From the NCBI GenBank assembly GCA_009746045.1, contig RPFO01000156.1:1987345-2051344 (forward strand): a DNA stretch of 64,000 bases, in the 5' to 3' direction. Of the stretch, positions 31,859 through 41,808 are shown piece after piece. Origin of the DNA: Mesostigma viride (Eukaryota; Streptophyta; Mesostigmatophyceae; Mesostigmatales; Mesostigmataceae). The notes under the pieces were generated by a model that saw nothing but the letters and a program-made list of their open reading frames with translations, was not told where the DNA came from and made no database searches. The stretch's first letter is position 1. Each line of letters begins with the position of its first letter. Both the position numbers and the translations under genes were made by a program.

Positions 31859-32982
31859 ATGGGGGAAGTTGTGGTGTTAGGCGCAGGGGTAGAAACGGTG
31901 ACCAACCAGCCGATGAAAACGCAGGTCAACTGGGTGGACAAGGCGACAGGCAAATCCGTTGTGCACACTCTCACGATGTATCCTGCATCACTGCGGGAAG
32001 ATCCAGGCCATTTGGCCGAGATGATCCATGGCGCCTTCGGTGCAGCAATGCCATCACGGTCGGATCCTGCCTCTGCCCTTCTGCTTTCATTTGTAGATTC
32101 CGATGGGGCGACATCAAATGCCCGTGCTGCCGACCTGGCCCGGAATCATTCTGAGTCTATCCCCTCCTATCTCACCGTGAAGTCGCCCCCTTCCTTCTCC
32201 ACTATCCGCTCCTATCTCACCGTGAAGTCGCCCCCTTCCTTCTCCACTTATGATTCGCCTCTTGGCGGGCAAGGGTCTTTTTCTCGCTCCGTGGAGAAAA
32301 CCAGCAGCAGTGTCAAGCGACAACGAGATGTTTCCGCGAGCTCCTTTCTTCGTGGCGTCTGTAACAACAGACTTGTCTGCAACAAGAAGGGCATCATTCT
32401 GAGCTGGAAGAAACAGCCCGCTCGCGTCCAAGAAAAGATCCGGGGGAAACTGCGCGACCACATGGATGTCTTTCCAGATACCTGGGATTGGGCGACAATC
32501 GAGGATGCCCTGAAAGAACATGTGAAATACCGCGTTAAGTCTTCTGTCAAAGTAGCCCGCGAAATGAGGGCCGGCGGTGGAAAGAAGGCTGCTGGTGGGA
32601 AGGGCCACAGAAAGCGCAACCGCAACCACATCAGCGTCGACAGCGAGAGTGGTGAGGGGGGAAGCGGAAGTGACAGCGCCAGTGACAGCGCCAGTGACAG
32701 CGACGACAGTGACAGTGATAGTGGCAGCAAGGAAAGCTGCAAGGACAACGACCACAGCAACAGCGACGACAGTGACGATGGCTCCAAGAAGAAGAAGAAG
32801 TGCCTCCAACAAGATGATGACAAGGCTAAAGTCCCCGAAGCGCACAAGCATGCTACTCTAATCAAGAAGCTTGCAGCCGCCGACAAGGCTGCCCTCGAGG
32901 AAAAGCGAGAGTTAGCCAAAACTGCTCGCGAGACGAAGAAGGTGGAAGCCCAGCTGAAACAACACGAGTCTGGAAGGGGCAA
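31859..32982 (+). pseudogene. CACTA partner protein, copy A (3'-truncated)
   Basis: Same protein as copy B (37252-35743), intact from ATG 31859 (MGEVVVLGAGVETV) but truncated at HESGRG, where the sequence beginning CACTCTATGC enters at 32983. It differs from copy B at a few residues only (for example VAREM against VAREV, SDDG against SDYG). Confidence 0.8.
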
Positions 32983-33470
32983 CACTCTATGCTCCAACTT
33001 GGGTAATTCCAGGGGAAAAAGAGGGTAAACATGGGCAAATATTACCCTTGAAGGTAAAATATTACCCTGGTTTTTCCCCTCTTTTTACCCTGGGTAAAAA
33101 AAGGGGAATGTTTTTTTACCCGCTTTTTGCCATGTTTTCCCCTTTTTACCCCCCAAAAAGGGGTAAAATGCCGTGAATAATCGGGTAAAAATTATTACCC
33201 CCTAATTCCCCTATTTTTACCCATACTTTCCCTAGTGTATTCGAGGTTTCCAGATGGGGTAATGTTGGGGTAAATGTGGGGTAAATGTGGGGTAAATGTG
33301 GGGTAAATATGGGGTAAGGACGCTTTAGCCTAGTTACCCCCTAATTCCCCTATTTTTACCCATACTTTCCCTAGTGTATTCTAGGCTCCGGATGGGGTAA
33401 TGTTGGGGTAAATGTGGGGTAAATATGGGGTAAGGACGCTTTAGCCTAGCTTTACTCTAGTTTTACCAAA
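32983..33470. repeat. GGGTAAA subterminal repeat cluster with internal duplication
   Basis: Starts CACTCTATGCTCCAACTT at the exact break point of the copy A partner gene. It is dense in GGGTAA and TTACCC units. A ~137-bp segment from TTACCCCCTAATTCCCC (33199) is repeated from 33336. This looks like one end of a CACTA-type element inserted in copy A, perhaps the left end of copy B itself. Confidence 0.65.
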
Positions 33471-34022
33471 TTTGCTCACATGAATATTCATTTTTGAAAT
33501 TGATTTGCAATTATAATATCCATTTTAACATTAAACAAGAAACACATTCATGAGTGGACAACCATGTTGGTTGTTTCACATATATGGCCAAGCATGGACG
33601 CACAACCCTTCAACGTTTTGACTATGTATGCCATAAAGCGCGAACTCTAGTATGAACTACTGTATTAGGCAACAAATGCCCCGAAAGTCGATTTGCCGTC
33701 TTCAAGCACTTGGTCTGGACGTATGCATCAATCTCTAGAAAGGCGTCAAACGCCACTAGTCGCTGCCCTTGATGAGCATGTGGCCCAATGCCAACCTTGG
33801 AGATCAATGTTAATTCTGCAAGCACACAAAGGTTCATGCCGCATGCACAAAAAACATCCGATATCGAAACAAAGTTAATTAACATCCATACATCCAAGTC
33901 ATTCATATGGGCACGTCTCCATCTAAGCATTCATACATTACAAAAAGTCAAATTGCTAAAGATGATTGCAACCACCGACCAATATCTATCATGCACCCCC
34001 CTACTTTGTTTTCGGTGTAAAT
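33471..34022. other. No gene recognised
   Basis: AT-rich spacer between the subterminal repeats and the satellite array. No domains or repeats seen. Confidence 0.4.
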
Positions 34023-35735
34023 AACTTATTCCAAGGTGACAAGGTAGCCATATTATATAAAGCACGAGGGAAACTAGCGTCCCATGGACCTATGGAATGG
34101 GAGAGAGTATGCACACATGGACGTGAGCACACACGGTGAGCAACCAATACAAGGCACACCGCACACCATGCACCGCCTAATTGGTTTTCAGCGTACATAA
34201 CTTATTCCAAGGTGACAAGGTAGCCATATTATATAAAGCACGAGAGAAACTAGCGTCCCATGGACCTATGGAATGGGAGAGAGCATGCACACATGGACGT
34301 GGGCACACAAATGGTTGAGCAACCAATATAAGGCACACCGCACACCATGCACCGCCTAATTGGTTTTCAGCGTACATAACTTATTCCAAGGTAACAAGGT
34401 AGCCATATTATATAAAGCACGAGGGAAACTAGCGTCCCATGGACCTATGGAATGGGAGAGAGTATGCACACATGGACGTGAGCAAACACGTTGAGCAACC
34501 AATACAAGGCACACCGCACACCATGCACCGCCTAATTGGTTTTCAGCGTACATAACTTATTCCAAGGTAACAAGGTAGCCATATTATATAAAGCACGAGA
34601 GAAACTAGCGTCCCATGGACCTATGGAATGGGAGAGAGTATGCACACATGGACGTGAGCACACAAATGGTTGAGCAACCAATATAAGGCACACCGCACAC
34701 CATGCACCGCCTAATTGGTTTTCAGCGTACATAACTTATTCCAAGGTAACAAGGTAGCCATATTATATAAAGCACGAGAGAAACTAGCGTCCCATGGACC
34801 TATGGAATGGGAGAGAGTATGCACACATGGACGTGAGCACACAAATGGTTGAGCAACCAATACAAGGCACACCGCACACCATGCACCGCCCAATTGGTTT
34901 TCAGCGTACATAACTTATTCCAAGGTAACAAGGTAGCCATATTATATAAAGCACGAGAGAAACTAGCGTCCCATGGACCTATGGAATGGGAGAGAGTATG
35001 CACACATGGACGTGAGCACACACGTTGAGCAACCAATACAAGGCACACCGCACACCATGCACCGCCTAATTGGTTTTCAGGGTACATAACTTATTCCAAG
35101 GTAACAAGGTAGCCATATTATATAAAGCACGAGAGAAACTAGCGTCCCATGGACCTATGGAATGGGAGAGAGTATGCACACATGGACGTGAGCACACACG
35201 TTGAGCAACCAATACAAGGCACACCGCACACCATGCACCGCCTAATTGGTTTTCAGGGTACATAACTTATTCCAAGGTAACAAGGTAGCCATATTATATA
35301 AAGCACGAGAGAAACTAGCGTCCCATGGACCTATGGAATGGGAGAGAGTATGCACACATGGACGTGAGCACACAAATGGTTGAGCAACCAATACAAGGCA
35401 CACCGCACACCATGCACCGCCTAATTGGTTTTCCGCGTACATAACTTATTCCAAGGTAACAAGGTAGCCATATTATATAAAGCACGAGAGAAAATAGCGT
35501 CCCATGGACCTATGGAATGGGAGAGAGTATGCACACATGGACGTGAGCACACAAATGGTTGAGCAACCAATACAAGGCACACCGCACACCATGCACCGCC
35601 TAATTGGTTTTCAGCGTACATAACTTATTCCAAGGTAACAAGGTAGCCATATTATATAAAGCACGAGAGAAACTAGCGTCCCATGGACCTATGGAATGGG
35701 AGAGAGTATGCAAACATGGGCGTGAGCACACACAT
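34023..35735. repeat. 176/179-bp satellite array, about 9.6 copies
   Basis: Highly uniform units run from TAACTTATTCCAAGGT to the next copy. Unit length is 176 or 179 bp depending on whether a segment reads CACACGTTGAGC or CACAAATGGTTGAGC. The order of the first nine units is 176, 179, 176, 179, 179, 176, 176, 179, 179. Each unit contains a TATA-like ATTATATAAAGCACGAG. The last unit is cut at about 35735, where copy B coding sequence begins. Short minus-strand frames recur in every unit but show no domain. Confidence 0.95.
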
Positions 35736-35742
35736 GGAAAAA

Positions 35743-37252
35743 TTAATGTACCTCCTTGTCATCGTCGCTATCCCCCAGCCGATAGCCAGCCTTCTTCAGC
35801 TGACGCCTCCTTGATGCAGCGGCATTTGTCGCCCTCTTGCTCTTCCCGGCACCAGCAGGCATGTCGTCATTGAGGTCGCGGCTCAGCAATGGCCGCCCGC
35901 ACTCCTTGAGTGGAGCATTCTGCACGTATAAACAATAGCATTCCAACAAGAATGGACATATATAAGAAAAAGGCTGAAAGGAAGGGCGTGTTGCACGATA
36001 CAAGTGGAATAGTATAACACCATTACCATGCAAGCAAATATAAAATAGAAATGGTGAGAGTAGACTATTGGCATGCTTCAATGACCTTGTTGACAGTTCC
36101 TTGCCCCGGCATCTTGCTCGTTGGTGCCTTGCCCCTTCCAGACTCGTGTTGTTTCAGCTGGGCTTCCACCTTCTTCGTCTCGCGAGCAGCTTTGGCTAAC
36201 TCTCGCTTTTCCTCGAGGGCAGCCTTGTCGGCGGCTGCAAGCTTCTTGATTAGAGCAGCATGCTTGTGCGCTTCGGGGACTTTAGCCTTGTCATCATCTT
36301 GTTGGAGGCACTTCTTCTTCTTCTTGGAGCCATAGTCACTGTCGTCGCTGTTGCTGTGGTCGTTGTCCTTGCAGCTTTCCTTGCTGCCACTATCACTGTC
36401 ACTGTCGTCGCTGTCACTGGCGCTGTCACTGGCGCTGTCACTTCCGCTTCCCCCCTCACCACTCTCGCTGTCGACGCTGATGTGGTTGCGGTTGCGCTTT
36501 CTGTGGCCCTTCCCACCAGCGGCCTTCTTTCCACCGCCGGCCCTCACTTCGCGGGCTACTTTGACAGAAGACTTAACGCGGTATTTCACATGTTCTTTCA
36601 GGGCATCCTCGATTGTCGCCCAATCCCAGGTATCTGGAAAGACATCCATGTGGTCGCGCAGTTTCCCCCGGATCTTTTCTTGGACGCGAGCGGGCTGTTT
36701 CTTCCAGCTCAGAATGATGCCCTTCTTGTTGCAGACAAGTCTGTTGTTACAGACGCCACGAAGAAAGGAGCTCGCGGAAACATCTCGTTGTCGCTTGACA
36801 CTGCTGCTGGTTTTCTCCACGGAGCGAGAAAAAGACCCTTGCCCGCCAAGAGGCGAATCATAAGTGGAGAAGGAAGGGGGCGACTTCACGGTGAGATAGG
36901 AGCGGATAGTGGAGAAGGAAGGGGGCGACTTCACGGTGAGATAGGAGGGGATAGACTCAGAATGATTCCGGGCCAGGTCGGCAGCACGGGCATTTGATGT
37001 CGCCCCATCGGAATCTACAAATGAAAGCAGAAGGGCAGAGGCAGGATCCGACCGTGATGGCATTGCTGCACCGAAGGCGCCATGGATCATCCCGGCCAAA
37101 TGGCCTGGATCTTCCCGCAGTGATGCAGGATACATCGTGAGAGTGTGCACAACGGATTTGCCTGTCGCCTTGTCCACCCAGTTGACCTGCGTTTTCATCG
37201 GCTGGTTGGTCACCGTTTCTACCCCTGCGCCTAACACCACAACTTCCCCCAT
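35743..37252 (-). CDS. CACTA element partner protein (Lys/Ser/Asp-rich)
   Basis: Second protein of the CACTA element; by analogy with TNPA-type proteins it may bind the element ends (inference). ATG at 37252 (MGEVVVLGAGVETV). Two exons fit: 37252-36086, then GT..AG intron 36085-35920, then 35919-35743 in frame (NAPLKECGRPLL). Features: a 16-residue duplication containing SYLTVKSPPSFST, a domain around 195-260 (IILSWKKQPARVQEKIRGKL, WATIEDALKEHVKYRV), a basic stretch (KKAAGGKGHRKRNRN), a Ser/Asp-rich acidic run, KKKKKC, and a Lys/Glu coiled coil (ALEEKRELAKAARETKKVEA). It ends near SRRRQLKKAGYRLGDSDDD. Without splicing the frame ends at 36065. Confidence 0.65.
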
Positions 37253-37724
37253 TTTACTGGTATATCGTATGATCGTCTGCACGTACACTGCGGTCGCAAC
37301 TACAGACGCACGAGGAAAATGTGCGAAGGGAGGTCACGCCATCGTTCAACGGCGCGCAATATATCCAAGTCGATGACAAGCGGAACCTTCACGCGCGAAC
37401 GCACAAGCGACCTGGAATTCGAATTGGACCAATGGCAGGCGTGCGCACGCAAGCAGTTGGCACATGCGCGGCGAATCACAGGCGCGGCGCATTGCAGGCG
37501 CGGCGAATTCGCCTTTGCTTCGCCGCGCCTGTGATTCGGCGCGCCTGTGCCAATGAGCAAAATCGTCGCGCCTGACATGCGGCTGTGTCATCATTTCTCG
37601 AAGGGGATAATTATATTAAATAATTTGCGTCGGCGAGCAATCGTATGCATGGCTACCGGCTGCGTACCTAATTGTACGCAGCCGGTAGCAACAAAATGAA
37701 TGGCGGCATTATTTCTTTTCTTAT
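37253..37724. promoter_or_regulatory. Bidirectional promoter region of CACTA copy B
   Basis: 472 bp between divergent ATGs. It contains a GC-rich inverted-repeat cluster (about 37468-37556) made of GCGGCGAATCACAGGCGC-type blocks and their complements, plus a perfect hairpin (37652-37689) with 16-bp arms GCTACCGGCTGCGTAC and a 6-base loop. Both are kept in copy A (31422-31650). These are plausible binding sites for an element protein or host repressor, by inference. Confidence 0.6.
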
Positions 37725-40587
37725 ATGGAGGGGAATATGAATCCAGCCCGCCAAAGCGAGAACACTGAATATGGGAGATACTGCCGGTTCTGTAATGTTT
37801 TTTGGCCAGGTATCAGTGTTAGAAGTTTCAGGAGACATGGCCATCACGATGGCTCTTGCTCGAGACCAGGAGGTTCCCCCGACTCAACTGCCGCCTCAAT
37901 GGATCCGGAGGTGCCCCCGATGGATGGTGGGGCTGCAATGGATGGCAGTAATGTTGGAGACTTGCCAGCTGCTGGGGGGGTGCATGACGAGCAAGTAGTG
38001 GAGGATGGAGTGCACGATGGCGAGCTGGTGGACGACGTTCCTGATGTCGTTGGACACGGCAATGATTTTGACGCTGATTGGGATGGTGGCGGTGACGAGG
38101 ACGTAGAGTACAATGATGATTGGGACGATGACGAACCGGCAGACGGCCGTCGAAGGTGGCGGAACCTAGCAGATGACCCTATTTGCGAAGGGTCCACCAT
38201 GACGGTGCTTCAGTTTTGCCACCAAATTCTGCAGTCGAAAACCAAAAATCGTACTCAAAGGGACGCGGTGGATGGCAACCTCATGTTGTTCAGCAATTTG
38301 CTGGACTCCATGGGGATCATCCACCGCGTCCCACCGTCTTTCAAAGCCGCGTTGCAAGTCATCTCCCCGAAGCCGCTGCAACAAGCGACTTGGCATGCGT
38401 GCATTCAATGCACATGACGAGACCATATGGGAACCTGTACCGAAATCAGAGCTGGCAGAACATGCAAACGATTCTTGCTCCAAGTGTGGCCACATGCGTC
38501 TAAAGAGCAAGCGAGTCAGGAACGGGAAAACTATCTACCGGCCATACAAGGTACATACATGCATGTTGGCATGCAGATCTTAAGGAAACTGTAAAGGAAA
38601 CAGAGAGGAAAAAACAAAAAAATTCCCCCTCGCGGGGGGCCTGGAAAACGGCAAAGGCAAAGCGGAGCCCGCCGCCTTTTTAGGTCTTTGGAGCCGTTTG
38701 GGTGTGAGCTGTCCAGGTTGTGTAAACTCCTTACCATTTCTTACTAACTTGACTGTTCTTCTTTACGTGCCATATGGTTGTTTTGTACGCTTCGTAGGTG
38801 TGGTATTATTTCGGCATCGAGAACTGCATCTTGTCAGCCTACAAGGATCCCGAGTTCGTCGACGGCGTGACCAGCCCGTTGGCCCGACCACAGGAGGCAT
38901 TCCATGGAAGCGCGTTGGCAGGTCTAGTAGATCACAAGTTCAATGGCATAGCGTCTAGTCCCCACGGCGAGGCCATAGAGTGAAGTGCGGATGGCGGGCA
39001 GGTGTTTTCAACCTGTTCGTATTCTACTCTGTTCGGCTTCTTGAGGATGGGTAATCTGCCGCTTCACTTGCGCAGCTTGAAGAAGTTTACGCACTTGCTT
39101 TTTGTGATGATACCAGGTCCCCACGAGCCAAAGACATTCCAACCATACATGCGAGTTGTAACTGAGGATATGAACCGTCTTTCTGAGCAAGGTGTTGGTG
39201 TGTCACACTTGGCTCCTGGTGTCCCACCGAGGAAGCCCTCCTTGAGTTTCTTGCATGGTGACCGACCCGCGGTATGCAAGCTTTGCCTTTTTATGGGAAC
39301 GGCAGGCGAGCGTGCTTGCGAGTGTTGTCTCTCGAAGGGGGTCTATGTTAACGGCACGATGAGATTCCCGGGCTATGATGTGGGCTCAGCTGCGTTTGCA
39401 TATGATGCAGTTCAAGTGGATGACGACTTGTACACGGAGCTGTGTGAAGCTGTAGATACTGGGGGTCTACAAGCTGAAGCAGCCGGGGTGCACGGTCATC
39501 CTGCGATCGCTGACATGGTTGGCTTCACTTTTCCTTGGAGCATCATCCCAGGGTTGGCCCATCGTCTTTTGCGTGGAGTGGTTAGAAACCTGCTTCAATT
39601 GTTGTTTGAGACGACGACGCGCGGCGTGGAGCCATGGAGGCATGCCTTGACGTCCGATCAGAAAAAGGCCATCTCAAGACGTTGCAACATGGATATGCCG
39701 GAGAAGGCTGGGCGACCCTACACGGATGTAGTGCGTCATTGGGCATCTTGGACCATGGAGGAAACACTGCAGTTCGTTGAGACATATATTCTGATTTGGT
39801 TTTTGAGACATATAGTTTGTATGTCTTTCATGGTGATGTCCTTTCACCTGTGGCTCGGGATTTGTGGCGCTTCCTGCGCATTTTCGCTGTGCACTTTTTG
39901 CACGGTGCAGATGCTAGGGATCCACATTCGCTTGATGATGTGGAGCGTGCTTGTCTCCGGTATGCTAAGTTAGCGCATCGTGAGGGCCCCGTGTGGATGT
40001 TGACGTATAATTTGCACAGCGTAGTCTGTCACGCAGCACGACACGAGCGTATGGTTGGGAGTCTAGCTTTGCAAAGCGAGTTTTATGTGGAGCGGGCGAT
40101 CGGGGTCATGAAGGCTGTCACCAGGGCGAGGGTCTCTAATGCCCCTGAGGCCACGCTTGTGAATCATTGGCTTCTCGTTAGGCAGTTGGATGCCCTAGTG
40201 GAAACGGGGGCTGTCACACCCTTGCCGCACGTTGCGCATGAATCTACAAGAGGCTCTTTCATGGACGATGCTGATGGTGATGTGTACTTCCTCTAAGAGG
40301 GTCATCCAGTGTCTTTTGTGCAGGCGCGGGCGCACCCATGGCGGGAAGAGCACGATGCTATTTATGCCTGCTTGCAGTTGAACCATGCCCAGCATGCAGT
40401 CACCTTGGACTTTCGTGTTGTTGGTTGTGTTGTGGCCCACGAGTTCAAAGTTGCGTACGTGAACAGGAACACGTTTCACAGCAAGAGAAACTACAGGCCA
40501 CAGACACATGTCATGTACCATGCTAGCATTGACTATGAAGGTGGGGATGGCAATGCTGGTATTTTTTTTGCTGCGGTAGTTAGATAG
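37725..40587 (+). pseudogene. CACTA tnp2-type transposase, copy B
   Basis: DDE-type transposase that would cut and paste the element. ATG 37725 leads to a Cys/His block (YCRFCNVFWPG...HHDGSC), an acidic linker and a C..C region with a one-base frame change near 38415. Exon 1 ends at 38550 (GT 38551) and exon 2 starts at 38798 after AG, in phase. Diagnostic tnp2 blocks: SYSTLFGFLRMGNLPLHLRS, MIPGPHEPKTFQPYM, LHGDRPAVCKLC, CECC, then LTYNLHSVVCHAARHE. Lesions: TGA at 38981-38983, a 26-nt insertion at about 39792 that shifts frame, and TAA at 40294-40296, after which the frame stays open to 40587. The Asp usual before Met-His is not seen (IPGLAHRLL). Likely inactive. Confidence 0.8.
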
Positions 40588-40710
40588 AGAGACGTCGGTA
40601 GACGTTGGTGGAACTCAGTGTGAGGCTGTGATATGCAGTAGCGCCAGGGATCGCGCGTTCCTTGTCATTATTCACTCCATGAGTGGGCACACATTATATG
40701 TCGTGACACA

Positions 40711-41808
40711 TCACTCACACGACCCTGTCAACACCCTCCCATCCTGTGTCCCTGCCTGGGCAGTGGAGCTGGATATTGGGTGGTGTAGTAGGGGACACGA
40801 CTCATCATGACACGTGTGAGGGGGTGAGGACTTACATTTGGGGGGCTGCCACGGGTTCTTGGTGCACTTGGCGGGGTCCCCGTGAGGCGGTCCCATGCAC
40901 TTGTGGCAGAGCACCTCCAGGTCGCCTAAGTGTTCCCTGTGTTTGTGGCACTTGTCCTTGATGTGACCACGACGCCCACAACGCACACATTTCAAATCCT
41001 TCTTGGGGTTGGAGGACCCAGCCCCAGAAGTCTTGTTAGTATTCCCCCCTGGGGGGGATGACCTACCCTTCCCCTTCCCCTGCCCCTTGCCCTTGCCCTT
41101 GCCCTTGCCCTTGCCCTTGCCCTTGCCCTTGCCCTTGCCCTTGCCCTTGCCCTTGCCCTTGCCCTTGCCCTTGCCCTTGCCCTTGCCCTTGCCCTTGCCC
41201 TTGCCCTTGCCCTTGCCCTTGCCCTTGCCCTTGCCCTTGCCCTTGCCCTTGCCCTTGCCCTTGCCCTTGCCCTTGCCCTTGCCCTTGCCCTTGCTAAGGC
41301 TCTCAGCAAACTGACTCATGAGAGTCTTCACCTCAGCTAGCGTCACAGGACGCTTGTCCTTGGCCGGCTTCCTGGCCTTACCCTCCTCATCTGACTCCTC
41401 CCCCCGGGTCCGCTTGACAGCAGGGGGGGAAGAGGTGGAGGGAGGGGGGGCCGAGTCCCAGCACAGTGGACCCAAGGCTACCTTAACATAATCGAGAGCC
41501 TCTTTCATCGTCTCCCAATGAGTAGCCAGGCCTGTGGTGATCATGGCAAAGGTGTTACGATCAAGGTTAAGCATGGCCGCCCAGGTCGTGATGGGAGGAG
41601 CATCGCCGGCCAGGCCAGCAGGAGCTGGCTTGGCGGCAATGTCCTTCACCACCTGGTCGGTGAGGCCTGCGGCACAACGGTCCGAGCCCCGCCAAAATGC
41701 AGCCTCGTAAGAAGGACTCGAAAAGTGGCGGGAAATGCGATTTTTGGTGTGTGCGTGCACGACCGAGACCGAATTTCCACCGACAGGCATGGCGGCCTTG
41801 CAGGCCAT
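40711..41808 (-). CDS. CCHC zinc-knuckle protein with long (Gly-Lys)n tract
   Basis: Unrecognised, possibly a Gag-like or nucleic-acid-binding protein. ATG 41808 ([14 protein letters not shown]). The helical N-terminal region (about 45-125) resembles a small capsid domain ([20 protein letters not shown]). Then come a basic/acidic linker, about 36 Gly-Lys pairs encoded by a pure hexamer repeat, and Cys/His-rich knuckles: [14 protein letters not shown], then [15 protein letters not shown] and [11 protein letters not shown]. The first ~43 residues are repeated on the plus strand at 58381-58510, as part of the second palindrome, so the gene start belongs to element X. The rest of the protein exists only here. 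Confidence 0.6.
   Translation of the reverse strand: MACKAAMPVGGNSVSVVHAHTKNRISRHFSSPSYEAAFWRGSDRCAAGLTDQVVKDIAAKPAPAGLAGDAPPITTWAAMLNLDRNTFAMITTGLATHWETMKEALDYVKVALGPLCWDSAPPPSTSSPPAVKRTRGEESDEEGKARKPAKDKRPVTLAEVKTLMSQFAESLSKGKGKGKGKGKGKGKGKGKGKGKGKGKGKGKGKGKGKGKGKGKGKGKGKGKGKGKGKGKGKGKGKGKGKGQGKGKGRSSPPGGNTNKTSGAGSSNPKKDLKCVRCGRRGHIKDKCHKHREHLGDLEVLCHKCMGPPHGDPAKCTKNPWQPPKCKSSPPHTCHDESCPLLHHPISSSTAQAGTQDGRVLTGSCE
41069..41294. repeat. (GCCCTT)n hexamer tract encoding Gly-Lys
   Basis: About 36 uniform units of CTTGCC, read on the minus strand as AAGGGC (Lys-Gly). It is inside a longer open frame, and the uniformity at nucleotide level points to recent repeat expansion. Confidence 0.95.

Larger units (their letters stand above)
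30523..32982 (-). mobile_element. CACTA element copy A (left palindrome arm)
   Basis: Reverse-complement copy of 36129-38589, differing by only a few substitutions and small indels over 2.46 kb. Its transposase exon runs leftwards (31386 to 30523) and its partner gene rightwards (31859 to 32982). The tnp2 intron is split by the tyrosine-recombinase element and resumes at 25053-24966. The partner gene is cut at 32982 by sequence starting CACTCTATGC. The transposase exons after the intron are absent, so copy A is partial. Confidence 0.88.
35740..40590. mobile_element. CACTA (EnSpm) element copy B
   Basis: Contains a divergent gene pair: a partner protein on the minus strand (37252-35743) and a tnp2-type transposase on the plus strand (37725-40587). 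Positions 36129-38589 form the right arm of the palindrome with copy A. The true termini are not certain. The satellite and the CACTCT-led subterminal repeats (32983-35735) may be its left end, and no matching right end was identified. Confidence 0.8.

Noticed and set aside
32114-32997. Antisense Leu/Ser/Val-rich ORFs over the CACTA partner gene
   Set aside because: They are shadows of the Ser/Asp/Lys-rich coding strand. The plus-strand frame has a credible ATG, exon structure and charged composition.
34001-35621. Ten repeated 65-66-codon minus-strand ORFs
   Set aside because: They recur once per satellite unit and have no domain, so they are artefacts of the tandem repeat.
34023-35735. GGTAACAAGGTAGCC resembles the 3' end of bacterial or plastid 16S rRNA
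   Set aside because: Only about 14 bases match and the surroundings do not. It is part of a satellite unit, so coincidence is the best explanation.
40595-40625. Possible right terminus of CACTA copy B (GGTGGAACTCAGTG)
   Set aside because: It resembles a CACT-type end, but its match to the candidate left end CACTCTATGCTCC is weak and there is no subterminal repeat cluster beside it.
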